This document shows, in pieces, positions 37,758-45,513 of a DNA stretch of 64,000 bases; positions within the stretch are counted from its first letter, which is position 1; every line of letters begins with the position of its first letter. Origin of the DNA: Desmonostoc muscorum FACHB-395 (GTDB lineage: Bacteria; Cyanobacteriota; Cyanobacteriia; Cyanobacteriales; Nostocaceae). Below the pieces are notes generated by a model, which was not told the DNA's origin, did no database searches, and saw nothing but the letters and a program-made list of their open reading frames with translations. The stretch covers positions 221,211 through 285,210 of the forward strand of contig NZ_JACJSF010000001.1 in the NCBI RefSeq assembly GCF_014698035.1, written 5' to 3'. The position numbers and the translations under genes were made by a program.

Positions 37758-38849
37758 TCAGAGATTTAAGGAAGTGTAGATATCATCTGAATTGGCATTG
37801 AGGTAAGGACGTTGCAATTCAATTTCCCATAATGAAAAATGCCGTAGAATTGCTGCTATCTTATCTTCTGGCGTATCATTCCCTAGATGCCAAGCCTCAA
37901 GCAAACCATTAGCAACAATTTGGCATCGATGTGTACCAAAACTTTCTTGGTCGCCAAATTTACGGTCTGGTTCTTCAGCGATCGCTAACCCTGGTGCTAT
38001 AAGCTTGGTAAATAAAGGTACTTGCTGCTGAAAATGCACTTGATTTTCTTTATATACCCTCTCTAAGACTGGACGAACAAGTTCATAGTCCTTTTTGTCG
38101 AAATAAAGCACTGCTGAGTCGTAACGCCCATAATCAGAAGGGTTATACAATGCTTTAAATGAGAAGGCAATGGATATAGCATTGAGTTGGGTAGTCAAAT
38201 CGTTCATGACTGCAACTGAGCCTTCAGGAGTCAGATTGAAGTAGACACGTACCAAAGTTTGATAATTTCGAGCCATAGCTGCATTAGCAACTGCCATATA
38301 AAATCCGTTTTGTACCAGATTCTTAGGCATTTTGATTGATACCGAGTCACCGATATTAGCCGCTTGTTGTAAGCTATCGGGTTCAATGTGCAGCTTTAAA
38401 TCGTTCTTATACACTACCAAAGTACCATCGATGTCTTCTTTTATAACCAGCCAATCATGACTCCAGTAGCCTACACCTCTGTTATTTTCATCCAAGCGAT
38501 CGTAAAAAGCTATATCTACGCCAAATAATGTATTGTTTTCGAGATTTTGATTCAAAGCCAAATTCGTTGCTTCTGCATTGGATGACAAAAGACTTTTCGA
38601 TGAGCCGTTGTAGTAGAGGGCGTAAAGTAAACTACGTAGTTGATAACTCAAAAACTTATTTTGAAAATCTAAAGATAATTGCTGAAAGTGAGAGACTAAT
38701 GATTCTGGTACTTCCACTAAACCAAAATCTGGATGTCTAATAGAGTGGTGAGATTGGATTTCAACCTTATGAGCAATATCTTGTAGTGATGTCTGCAATA
38801 ACTCTGGAATCTCTGACAGTTGATTTCCCAGCGAATCTAATAGTTGCAT
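37758..38849 (-). CDS. HopA1-family (T3SS effector-like) protein, candidate phospho-Ser/Thr lyase of a RiPP pathway
   Basis: The C-terminal 220 residues resemble the HopA1 family, with YQTLVRVYFNLTPEGSVAVM, FSFKALYNPSDYGRYDSAVLY and FGTHRCQIVANGLLEAW. HopA1-like proteins in thioamitide and class V lanthipeptide pathways eliminate phosphate from phospho-Ser/Thr to make dehydroamino acids. The gene directly follows an APH-like kinase gene, the usual partner. I chose ATG 38849 (363 aa). A longer frame to 38975 would overlap the kinase by 47 bp. The role is inferred from family and neighbours; the enzyme could also serve another substrate. Confidence 0.78.
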   Translation of the reverse strand: MQLLDSLGNQLSEIPELLQTSLQDIAHKVEIQSHHSIRHPDFGLVEVPESLVSHFQQLSLDFQNKFLSYQLRSLLYALYYNGSSKSLLSSNAEATNLALNQNLENNTLFGVDIAFYDRLDENNRGVGYWSHDWLVIKEDIDGTLVVYKNDLKLHIEPDSLQQAANIGDSVSIKMPKNLVQNGFYMAVANAAMARNYQTLVRVYFNLTPEGSVAVMNDLTTQLNAISIAFSFKALYNPSDYGRYDSAVLYFDKKDYELVRPVLERVYKENQVHFQQQVPLFTKLIAPGLAIAEEPDRKFGDQESFGTHRCQIVANGLLEAWHLGNDTPEDKIAAILRHFSLWEIELQRPYLNANSDDIYTSLNL

Positions 38850-38928
38850 AAAAACTTGCCTGTCAAGAATGTGGAGAGATAGGGACAGACAAACAAAAAA
38901 TGTTTGCGTCCCCTTGTTGACTTGGAAT

Positions 38929-40110
38929 TTATTTTGAAGCGGGAGATAGGTTAATGGGAGAGAGGGCTGATGCATCTACACCAAAAATTGTTGGTATCGA
39001 TGCTTCTGGACGGCATAATAAACTCTTAGCAACCTGGAGTATGCAAATACCCTTATTACCAAAAGTTTTTTCGTGCTGGAGTTTGGCTTGAATAGATTTA
39101 ATCAAAGCGAAACCGCAAAACTGCATAACTCTCTGTAAAAAATCAGGACGATGTTCTATAATTTCAGGGAAAACAGAGAAGTAAGCAATCACCAACTCTC
39201 TAATGGAAGGTTGCAGCAAATGTAGAGGAGTTGTTGCTAGACGTAAAGACTCTTGAATCGCCATTGTTTTACTAGTAATCATACTGTGTAGCCAAAGTTG
39301 CAGGTAGCTGGCTATCAGTGTTCCTAAATCACTAGCTGGATCTCCCCAAGCGCCACGTTCCCAATCAATTAATCGAATAAGACTATCATCTGAGGACGAT
39401 TCATCAAAAGCAGGTTCTTCCCAACTCAGAGATAGGAGAATATTGTTTAGTTTCAGATCGTTATGAGTTAAACAACAGGGAGTGAAGGCATTACTCAACT
39501 CTGCGATCGCCTGTCCTAAGCTATCATAACGTTGATAAAGAGACAAAAATTTTAGTCCATCGGTGGGCAACTTGCCAAAAACTGCCGGGGTAACTCTATC
39601 TATGCCAAGATTCAGGTTAGGAGTTCCTTGGCTGAATATTTGGAAAAACTCCTGATAGTCTTGACGGTCAATAGATAGGCGATGGACTGATGCTAAAGTA
39701 GTTCCAACTACCCTGGCAATCTCTACGGGAAATAAATTCAAATTCTTTTCCACATAAAAATCCATCAAATCCCGATAGTTAGTTAGATAATTGAAAACAA
39801 AAATTGAATTTTCAGGATCAAAATGTACTGCTTCCGAAAAATATGAGCGAATGTCGGTTAGTTCTGGAAAAGTTTGCAAAAAATTGTGAACTCGCCATTC
39901 TTTGAAAAATTCGCCAGCAGTCCTTCCCTCTCGTTTGTAAGGCTCTTGCTTAATTAGGAGTTTCCGCTCATCTGGTAAGCTGATTAATAAGTTAAAGTTT
40001 TTCGCAGGTTTTAGCTCTATTTTGCTTAAAGACTTTTCATCTTGAGTACATAATCCCTGAAGAACCAGGTAATCAAAAGCATTTTGAGAACTCAATAAGA
40101 ATGATGTCAT
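38929..40110 (-). CDS. APH/choline-kinase-like phosphotransferase, candidate RiPP Ser/Thr kinase
   Basis: The 393-residue protein has an APH-type kinase fold. The N-lobe lysine region is LLIKQEPYKREG. The catalytic loop THNDLKLNN has D218, with H216 and N223, and the metal-binding IDWERG has D249; all catalytic residues are present. In class V lanthipeptide and thioamitide clusters such a kinase phosphorylates Ser/Thr of the precursor, and a HopA1-like protein, encoded next here, removes the phosphate. Antibiotic resistance is the main alternative, but the adjacency to HopA1 and a peptide array argues against it. Confidence 0.8.
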   Translation of the reverse strand: MTSFLLSSQNAFDYLVLQGLCTQDEKSLSKIELKPAKNFNLLISLPDERKLLIKQEPYKREGRTAGEFFKEWRVHNFLQTFPELTDIRSYFSEAVHFDPENSIFVFNYLTNYRDLMDFYVEKNLNLFPVEIARVVGTTLASVHRLSIDRQDYQEFFQIFSQGTPNLNLGIDRVTPAVFGKLPTDGLKFLSLYQRYDSLGQAIAELSNAFTPCCLTHNDLKLNNILLSLSWEEPAFDESSSDDSLIRLIDWERGAWGDPASDLGTLIASYLQLWLHSMITSKTMAIQESLRLATTPLHLLQPSIRELVIAYFSVFPEIIEHRPDFLQRVMQFCGFALIKSIQAKLQHEKTFGNKGICILQVAKSLLCRPEASIPTIFGVDASALSPINLSPASK

Positions 40111-40306
40111 AGCTTCAGTTCAGTGTCAAAATTAACAACTAAAAATTTTTGCGTAACTAGAAGACATTCTTAATAGATTGATCATCTATTATGTCTACAT
40201 TGCTATGTGTAGATTGTCATACAATACCTATTTTTTACGGATGTACGAATCAATCAATAAAAGCTTAAAGCAACTCCAGTAGTTTTGCACTTTTTGAATC
40301 AATTCA

Positions 40307-40519
40307 CTATTGAGTATTGAATGATTTTGCTAAATCTGCAATTTCATGGATAGTAAATGCCAACAAGGCAAATTGAAGATTTTTCAAACCATAGTTAAGA
40401 ATCTGAGTAAGATCGTCATCTGCACCAGCATATATAGATATGTAATCTATGTTGCTAATATCTATGAGTAAACCTTCTGAATCATCGGTATGAAGATCAG
40501 AAATAGTAATTCTTGACAT
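40307..40519 (-). CDS. Divergent RiPP-precursor-like small peptide (peptide B)
   Basis: This 70-residue peptide starts at ATG 40519 (MSRITISDLH); a TTG nine bases upstream is possible. The acidic N-terminal half (SEGLLIDISNIDYISIYAG) looks like a RiPP leader. The C-terminal half, beginning [13 protein letters not shown] and ending near AKSFN, matches the same block in the five array peptides (YGVKGQEFALLAF...VKSF). There is no cysteine. It lies between the array and the kinase gene. The shared C-terminal block and position suggest a diverged member of the same substrate family. Confidence 0.7.
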   Translation of the reverse strand: MSRITISDLHTDDSEGLLIDISNIDYISIYAGADDDLTQILNYGLKNLQFALLAFTIHEIADLAKSFNTQ

Positions 40520-40528
40520 GGATTTCAA

Positions 40529-40831
40529 TTCCCAAAAACATTGATCAATTAGTCAATTTGAGCGTAATTAAGCATCAATTACTTAATCATCTCACTCGTA
40601 GTCAGGAAAAAATTAATAAAATTGATCAACTGCTATGATTGATATTGATGAAGCTGTAAATTGCTTAATCCGATCGGCTATCCTTATTTTTGGTAATAAA
40701 GAAAGCTGATTATTAATCATATCGGTTTATTCAAAGCTATTTATTACAGCAGAATCTGGCAGCGATTAAGCTGTATCATGCTTAATCGCTAATTCAAAAA
40801 GTTCTACAGAGCAATGTAGCTCAGTAGTCAA
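40529..40831. other. Gap between peptide B and the peptide array
   Basis: This 303 bp holds one copy of the array hairpin at 40761-40790 and otherwise AT-rich sequence. No further peptide frame was found; part of it could be a decayed repeat unit, but similarity could not be established by eye. Confidence 0.45.
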
Positions 40832-41098
40832 TTAAAAATGAATATCAGTGTCGCTAAATGATTTGACGATGTGTGCAGTCAAGCTAGCTCCAAAGGCTAA
40901 CAATGCGAATTCTTGTCCCTTAACACCGTAAGCTAAAAGTGGGTCTATACCTTCGGCAACGCTGGAAACATCACCACCATTACCACCACCATAAACAGTG
41001 ATAGAATCTACATTGTTCAGGTCATTGAGGAAGCTTTCAGAATCTTGGAACAGTTCAGAACCAGTGGTATTTAGCTGCGAAAGAGCGATACTAGCCAT
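40832..41098 (-). CDS. RiPP-precursor-like peptide, array copy A5
   Basis: The 88-residue peptide is the last of five tandem copies in transcription order. The leader-like half contains GSELFQDSESFLNDL, a stretch like leaders of cyanobacterial RiPP precursors, then VDSITVYGGG. The C-terminal half has YGVKGQEFALLAFGASLTAH and ends SDTDIHF. It has no cysteine, so thioether rings cannot form. AGGAGA lies 5 nt before the ATG. It differs from copy A4 only in its tail. Confidence 0.8.
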   Translation of the reverse strand: MASIALSQLNTTGSELFQDSESFLNDLNNVDSITVYGGGNGGDVSSVAEGIDPLLAYGVKGQEFALLAFGASLTAHIVKSFSDTDIHF

Positions 41099-41218
41099 AA
41101 TTTTCTCCTAAGATAATTGTCACAATTCAGCAGATTTGACAGTGATTAAGCTGTGTATTGCTTAATCGCTAATTCAACAAGTTCCACAGAGCAATGTAGC
41201 TCAGTAGTAAACTACAAA

Positions 41219-41485
41219 TTAATAATGAGTATCAACATCGCTAAATGATTTGACGATGTGTGCAGTCAAGCTAGCTCCGAAGGCTAACAATGCGAACTCT
41301 TGTCCCTTAACACCGTAAGCTAAAAGTGGGTCTATACCTTCGGCAACGCTGGAAACATCACCACCATTACCACCACCATAAACAGTGATAGAATCTACAT
41401 TGTTCAGGTCATTGAGGAAGCTTTCAGAATCTTGGAACAGTTCAGAACCAGTGGTATTTAGCTGCGAAAGAGCGATACTAGCCAT
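41219..41485 (-). CDS. RiPP-precursor-like peptide, array copy A4
   Basis: The 88-residue peptide is identical to A5 up to the last residues, ending SDVDTHY. It has the same AGGAGA site and the same 120-bp spacer to A5, so the copies lie on an exact 387 bp period. The near identity points to recent duplication or gene conversion. Substrate status is inferred from leader type and the neighbouring kinase-HopA1 pair. Confidence 0.8.
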   Translation of the reverse strand: MASIALSQLNTTGSELFQDSESFLNDLNNVDSITVYGGGNGGDVSSVAEGIDPLLAYGVKGQEFALLAFGASLTAHIVKSFSDVDTHY

Positions 41486-41605
41486 AATTTTCTCCTAAGA
41501 TAATTGTCACAATTCAGCAGATTTGACAGCGATTAAGCTGTGTATTGCTTAATCGCTAATTCAACAAGTTCCACAGAGCAATGTAGCTCAGTAGTAAACT
41601 ACAAA

Positions 41606-41872
41606 TTAATAATGAGTATCAACATCGCTGAAGGACTTGACGATGTGTGCAGTCAAGCTAGCTCCGAAGGCTAACAATGCGAACTCTTGTCCCTTAACAC
41701 CGTAAGCTAATAGTGGGTCTATACCTTCGGCAACGCTGGAAACATCACCACCATTACCACCACCATAAATAGTTATGGAATCTACATTATTTAGGTCGTT
41801 GAGGAAGCTTTCAGAATCTTGGAACAGTTCAGAACCAGTGGTATTTAGTTGTGAAAGAGCGATACTAGCCAT
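41606..41872 (-). CDS. RiPP-precursor-like peptide, array copy A3
   Basis: The 88-residue peptide differs from A4 by one residue (I for V in DSITIYGGG) and shares the SDVDTHY tail. The nucleotide sequence differs from A4 at several third-codon positions, so selection or conversion has held the protein nearly constant. Confidence 0.8.
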   Translation of the reverse strand: MASIALSQLNTTGSELFQDSESFLNDLNNVDSITIYGGGNGGDVSSVAEGIDPLLAYGVKGQEFALLAFGASLTAHIVKSFSDVDTHY

Positions 41873-41992
41873 AATTTTCTCCTAAGATAATTGTCACAAT
41901 TCAGCAGATTTGACAGCGATTAAGCTGTGTATTGCTTAATCGCTAATTCAACAAGTTCCACAGAACAATGTAGCTCAGTAGTAAACTACAAA

Positions 41993-42253
41993 TTAAAAAT
42001 GAGTATCAACGTCGCTGAAGGACTTGACGATGTGTGCAGTCAAACTAGCTCCGAAGCCTAACAATGCGAACTCTTGTCCCTTAACACCGTAAGCTAATAG
42101 TGGGCCTAAACCACTGGCAACACTGGAAATATCATTACCACCACCATAAACAGTGATAGAATCTACATTGTTTAGGTCGTTGAGGAAGCTTTCAGAATCT
42201 TGGAATAGTTCAGAACCAGTGGTATTTAGTTGTGAAAGAGCGATACTAGCCAT
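41993..42253 (-). CDS. RiPP-precursor-like peptide, array copy A2
   Basis: The 86-residue copy lacks two residues after YGGG (NDISSVASGLGP in place of NGGDVSSVAEGIDP), has G for A in ALLGFG and ends SDVDTHF. The leader-like half is unchanged. The 6-bp deletion explains the 381-bp spacing at this position. Confidence 0.8.
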   Translation of the reverse strand: MASIALSQLNTTGSELFQDSESFLNDLNNVDSITVYGGGNDISSVASGLGPLLAYGVKGQEFALLGFGASLTAHIVKSFSDVDTHF

Positions 42254-42373
42254 AATTTTCTCCTAAGATAATTGTCACAATTCAGCAGATTTGACAGCGA
42301 TTAAGCTGTGTATTGCTTAATCGCTAATTCAACAAATTCCACAAAGCAATGTAGCTCAGTAGTAAACTACAAA

Positions 42374-42640
42374 TTAAAGCCAAGGATCAGTATCGCTGAA
42401 GGACTTGACGATGTGTGCAGTCAAGCTAGCTCCAAAGGCTAATAATGCAAACTCTTGTCCCTTAATACCGTAAGCTAATAGTGGATCTAAGCCATCGGCA
42501 ACGCTGGAAACATCACCACCATGACCACCACCATAAATAGTGATAGAATCTACATTGTTCAGGTCGTTGAGGAAGCTTTCAGAATCTTGGAACAGTTCAG
42601 AACCAGTGGTATTTAGTTGTGAAAGAGCGATACTAGCCAT
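42374..42640 (-). CDS. RiPP-precursor-like peptide, array copy A1 (promoter-proximal)
   Basis: The 88-residue copy is first in transcription order and the most diverged of the five: HGGDVSSVADGLDP after YGG, YGIKGQEF, and the tail SDTDPWL. It has the same leader-like half. The upstream flank departs from the repeat beyond the hairpin at 42685-42714, so this marks the array edge, and the promoter should lie further upstream. Confidence 0.8.
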   Translation of the reverse strand: MASIALSQLNTTGSELFQDSESFLNDLNNVDSITIYGGGHGGDVSSVADGLDPLLAYGIKGQEFALLAFGASLTAHIVKSFSDTDPWL

Positions 42641-42870
42641 AACTTTCTCCTACAATAATTCGTCCCATTTGAAGAGACTTTGGCAGCGATTAAGCTGTGT
42701 ATTGCTTAACTGCTGATTCCATTTTTATTCATAAAATTTAGAAAGATCAAGCTTGTAAGCCTGATTTGTAAGACATAAATAAATGGGTTGCGTCTTTATT
42801 CATGGCTTTATTTTTATTCAAAAAATGTTTATAGCGATTCTCAGTTACGTGAGGTACAGATAATATTTTG

Positions 42871-42910
42871 AAACGCAAAGGGACGCAAAGTAAAGCGCAG
42901 AGGTACGCAG
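42871..42910. repeat. Dispersed repeat (GCAAAGGGACGCAAAG type)
   Basis: GAAACGCAAAGGGACGCAAAG followed by GCGCAGAGGTACGCAG is a member of the repeat family also seen at 45477-45510 and 52465-52545. Confidence 0.55.
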
Positions 42911-43057
42911 ATATTTGTACCTCAGCAGACTAGAAAACGCTATAGAAAACATGCGATATTTTTTGTAAAAATTAGCGATCTAAAGATTACCAACTTCTTT
43001 GATAAGTCGAGAGTCTAACTTTTCATAAATTAATACGCTTGGGTTAAGAAGAATAGT

Positions 43058-43131
43058 AAGTTGGGTTGAGCAACAGTGAAACCCAACATTATCAAGGCTT
43101 TCTTGGGTTTCGTTTATCAACCCAACCTACA
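43058..43131. repeat. Dispersed inverted repeat (GTTGGGTT type)
   Basis: AAGTTGGGTTGAGCAACAG at the left and TTATCAACCCAACCTACAC at the right form an imperfect palindrome, with nested GAAACCCAACATT and TTGGGTTTCG pairs. This is a frequent repeat in cyanobacterial intergenic DNA. Confidence 0.6.
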
Positions 43132-43393
43132 CCATTTTTAGTTTTTAGCCTTAACTGAACCGCATTGGTAGCTGATTAGTATATTTCAAGTTTGTGAAAT
43201 ACAAAAATACTCCACCTGCTCTGTCACGAACCTTGGAGATGAGAAGGGTGTATTTCATCAAAGTACCGTATGAAAATTTTCAGACTTGTGAAATCTTGTG
43301 TAGATAGGCATGATATTCGGCAGGGCTAGACTTACTTTAATCGAAGCATATAGTTATGTATTCAATCAATTGCCAAAATCTGTAAACAAAAAT

Positions 43394-43424
43394 CGTGCGC
43401 TCTTAGATTAATCAAGAGCGCACG
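43394..43424 (-). terminator. Rho-independent terminator of the GG-leader peptide gene
   Basis: The perfect 11-bp stem CGTGCGCTCTT / AAGAGCGCACG has a 9-nt loop. On the minus strand it is followed by ATTTTTGTTT, 35 bp past the stop of the gene at 43459. Confidence 0.85.
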
Positions 43425-43458
43425 AGCTTAATGACTATAAAATTCTGATTGTTCACAA

Positions 43459-43689
43459 TTATTGTAAACCAGTTAGTTGTTGTCGTAGGTCTACTATTTG
43501 CTGTTCTATATTGCTTAACCAATCATTAACAGTCTCTTTTATATTGTCTTTTGAAAGCATGCCAGAAGTATCTTCATCCTCTCTTCTTGATCTTCTTCTT
43601 CCACCCTCTACAGTTCTCATTTCCCAATCGGTTAGTTCGGTGAGCAGATTCACGTCACTATTAGGATGCAGGTTAGATATTACGATCAT
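43459..43689 (-). CDS. Small peptide with a Gly-Gly leader (bacteriocin/RiPP-precursor-like)
   Basis: The 76-residue peptide starts MIVISNLHPNSDVNLLTEL and has an LTDWEMRTVEGG end to its leader, the pattern cut by C39-type peptidase transporters. The putative core begins RRRSRREDED and continues as a helical, charged segment ending LRQQLTGLQ, with no cysteine. It has its own strong terminator, so it is separate from the array. It may be another substrate of the same system or an unrelated secreted peptide; the helical core makes a regulatory protein possible too. Confidence 0.65.
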   Translation of the reverse strand: MIVISNLHPNSDVNLLTELTDWEMRTVEGGRRRSRREDEDTSGMLSKDNIKETVNDWLSNIEQQIVDLRQQLTGLQ

Positions 43690-43897
43690 GATTATTGATG
43701 TACCTCACAAAATCTAGCGATATTAATTGATTTAGTCTGAGATAACATTAAGCTAAAAATCCAGACTCCATCATTTGTATTTTGCAATAAAATCTTAGTC
43801 ATTTAACTTTTTAAAGCTAATTTTCAAGACATAACTAAAGGATTTTCGTCTTTAAAAGCGATGATTTATATTCTGATCTTGTTTGTCTCCCTAAATG

Positions 43898-43927
43898 AGT
43901 AGAGACGCGATATCTCGCGTCTCTACT
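43898..43927 (-). terminator. Perfect palindrome after the M16 peptidase genes
   Basis: AGTAGAGACGCGA and TCGCGTCTCTACT form a 13-bp stem with a TATC loop, 24 bp past the stop of the 43951 gene. It is a known-looking dispersed palindrome and lacks a T run, so terminator function is only probable. Confidence 0.5.
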
Positions 43928-43950
43928 TATCGTTACGATCGCAATTTGGA

Positions 43951-45468
43951 TTAATTCTTCGCCTGTGGTTGCGAACCAGGAATGGTTACATCTATTGGTG
44001 TCACCGTTGCTGCTAGCTGCGTCAATGGCGGTTGAATGGCGGTTTGATTCCCCACCACTAGAGTCACAAGCTTTTCTGGCTTGAGGTATTCTCGTGCTAC
44101 CCGTTGCACGTCAGCAGCTGTAGTGGCGGCGACGGCTTTTTGATAGCGAAAGAGAAAATCAGCAGGATAGCCGTAATATTCGTATCGCATCAACCGTGAT
44201 AAGGTTTGGCTGGGGTCTTGAAAGTTGAATACAAAAGAGTTGAGTGTAGACTCTTTGGCAAAAGCCAGTTCTTTTGCTGTCACTCTTTGGGTTTGAATGC
44301 GCTTGATTTCAGCTTGTAAGGCTTTGACAAACTGCACCGTAGCATCCGATCGCGTTTGTCCACCAGCGACAAACATGCCAGGATAGTCGTAGCGGGGACT
44401 CCACTGGCCATAAACAGAGTAAGCTAAACCTTGGCGCGATCGCAATTCATTAAATAAGCGTCCACCAAATCCATTTAACACTCCATTCAAGACATCCAGC
44501 GCCGCATAATCGGGACTGTCAAACCGTCCGCCTAAATGGCCGAGAAGCACACTACTTTGAGTTAATTGTGGCTGATTGACAAAAAAGACTCCACCTGTAT
44601 TAGCTGGTGAAACTGATGGTAATTTGGGTTTGGCAATACCTGGGTTGCGATTCCAGTCGCCAAACTTAGCTTGAATGAGCGATCGCATTTTCTTAGAGTC
44701 AAAATCCCCCACAATCCCCAAAATTATATTATTGGGGTGGAAATATTGCTGATAAAACTTGAGCAAATCTTCACGCTCAACTTGATCCACCGTTGCATAC
44801 TCTATGGTGCGAGAGTATGGACTATCTTTACCATAGATCAATTTCTTAAATTCTCGATTGGCAATCCCATCTGGATTGTCATTGCGACGAGCAATACCAC
44901 CCTTCGCTTGCGTCTTAGCCAAGTCTAGCTTCTCTTGAGCAAATACTGGCGATCGCAGCACCTCGGCAAACAATCCAAACACCGTTTCTAAATCTTCACT
45001 CAGGGCATCAAAGCTAGCACTACCAGAACCTTCGCCAATACTAGCTTCTACAGATGCCGCCCGTTGTTCCAACATCTCATTGAGTTCATCAGCCGAATGT
45101 TGCTTAGTTCCCCCAGTTCGCATCACCGCGCCTGTAAAACCAGCTAACCCAACTTTCTCCATTGGTTCCAAGCGATTTCCTGTTCGCACAAACGCCGTCC
45201 CATTCACCAACGGCAATTCGTGATCCTCCATCAAATAGACAACCAAGCCATTTTGAAGCACAAACCGTTCATATTTCGGTATCTTAATCTCAGGTAGCGC
45301 TGGCAACTGCAACTCACTATAATGCTTTGCCTCAGTCGTCGCCGCCAGAGAAAAATTACAAGTTAAAAGTAAACACGCAAAAACAGCAACCAAAGCATAA
45401 ATTAACCCCTTCCCATTTTTGATTTTCAACGCCATCCGCCTTTTACCCTTCACCTTGTACCTCTTCAT
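43951..45468 (-). CDS. M16-family peptidase-like protein, non-catalytic subunit
   Basis: The 505-residue protein has an N-terminal hydrophobic signal (LIYALVAVFACLLLTCNFSLAA) and two M16 domains. The place where HxxEH should occur reads GLAGFTGAVMRTGG, so the zinc site is missing. The second half keeps the R/Y region ELRSRQGLAYSVYG that many non-catalytic M16 partners retain to help hold substrate. The gene follows an active M16 gene by 45 bp, so the two likely form a heterodimer in the periplasm. ATG 45468 or ATG 45435 may be the start. Confidence 0.87.
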   Translation of the reverse strand: MKRYKVKGKRRMALKIKNGKGLIYALVAVFACLLLTCNFSLAATTEAKHYSELQLPALPEIKIPKYERFVLQNGLVVYLMEDHELPLVNGTAFVRTGNRLEPMEKVGLAGFTGAVMRTGGTKQHSADELNEMLEQRAASVEASIGEGSGSASFDALSEDLETVFGLFAEVLRSPVFAQEKLDLAKTQAKGGIARRNDNPDGIANREFKKLIYGKDSPYSRTIEYATVDQVEREDLLKFYQQYFHPNNIILGIVGDFDSKKMRSLIQAKFGDWNRNPGIAKPKLPSVSPANTGGVFFVNQPQLTQSSVLLGHLGGRFDSPDYAALDVLNGVLNGFGGRLFNELRSRQGLAYSVYGQWSPRYDYPGMFVAGGQTRSDATVQFVKALQAEIKRIQTQRVTAKELAFAKESTLNSFVFNFQDPSQTLSRLMRYEYYGYPADFLFRYQKAVAATTAADVQRVAREYLKPEKLVTLVVGNQTAIQPPLTQLAATVTPIDVTIPGSQPQAKN

Positions 45469-45513
45469 ATCTCTCTTCCTCTGCGCCCTTTGCGCCTCTG
45501 CGGTTCGTTTCTC

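Larger units (their letters stand above)
40761..42714 (-). repeat. Tandem array of ~387-bp units, each with an 11-bp-stem hairpin
   Basis: Six hairpins (AGCGATTAAGC / GCTTAATCGCT, 8-nt loop) occur at 40761-40790, 41141-41170, 41528-41557, 41915-41944, 42296-42325 and 42685-42714. Copies at 41141 and 42685 have mismatches. Each internal unit is one peptide gene plus about 120 bp carrying the hairpin about 45 nt before the next ribosome site. No T run follows, so these may be RNA-processing or stability elements rather than terminators. Confidence 0.88.
42715..43458. other. Intergenic region upstream of the peptide array
   Basis: No gene was found in the full gene-free interval 42641-43458. 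It should contain the array promoter, which was not identified. It holds two dispersed repeats (42871-42910 and 43058-43131) and a terminator hairpin for the gene at 43459. Confidence 0.5.

Noticed and set aside
38929..40110. Aminoglycoside-resistance gene
   Set aside because: The fold is APH-like, but the adjacent HopA1-like gene and peptide array make a peptide kinase more likely; resistance cannot be fully excluded.
40813..42365. tRNA-like GTAGCTCAGTAGT motifs in the array spacers
   Set aside because: Only a D-arm-like string is present; no acceptor, anticodon or T arm can be folded around it.
37758..42640. Classical class I-IV lanthipeptide cluster
   Set aside because: No LanM, LanB/LanC or LanKC enzyme is present, and the peptides have no cysteine.
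40761..42714. CRISPR array
   Set aside because: The repeat unit is about 387 bp and contains a protein gene; there are no short repeats with unique spacers and no cas genes.
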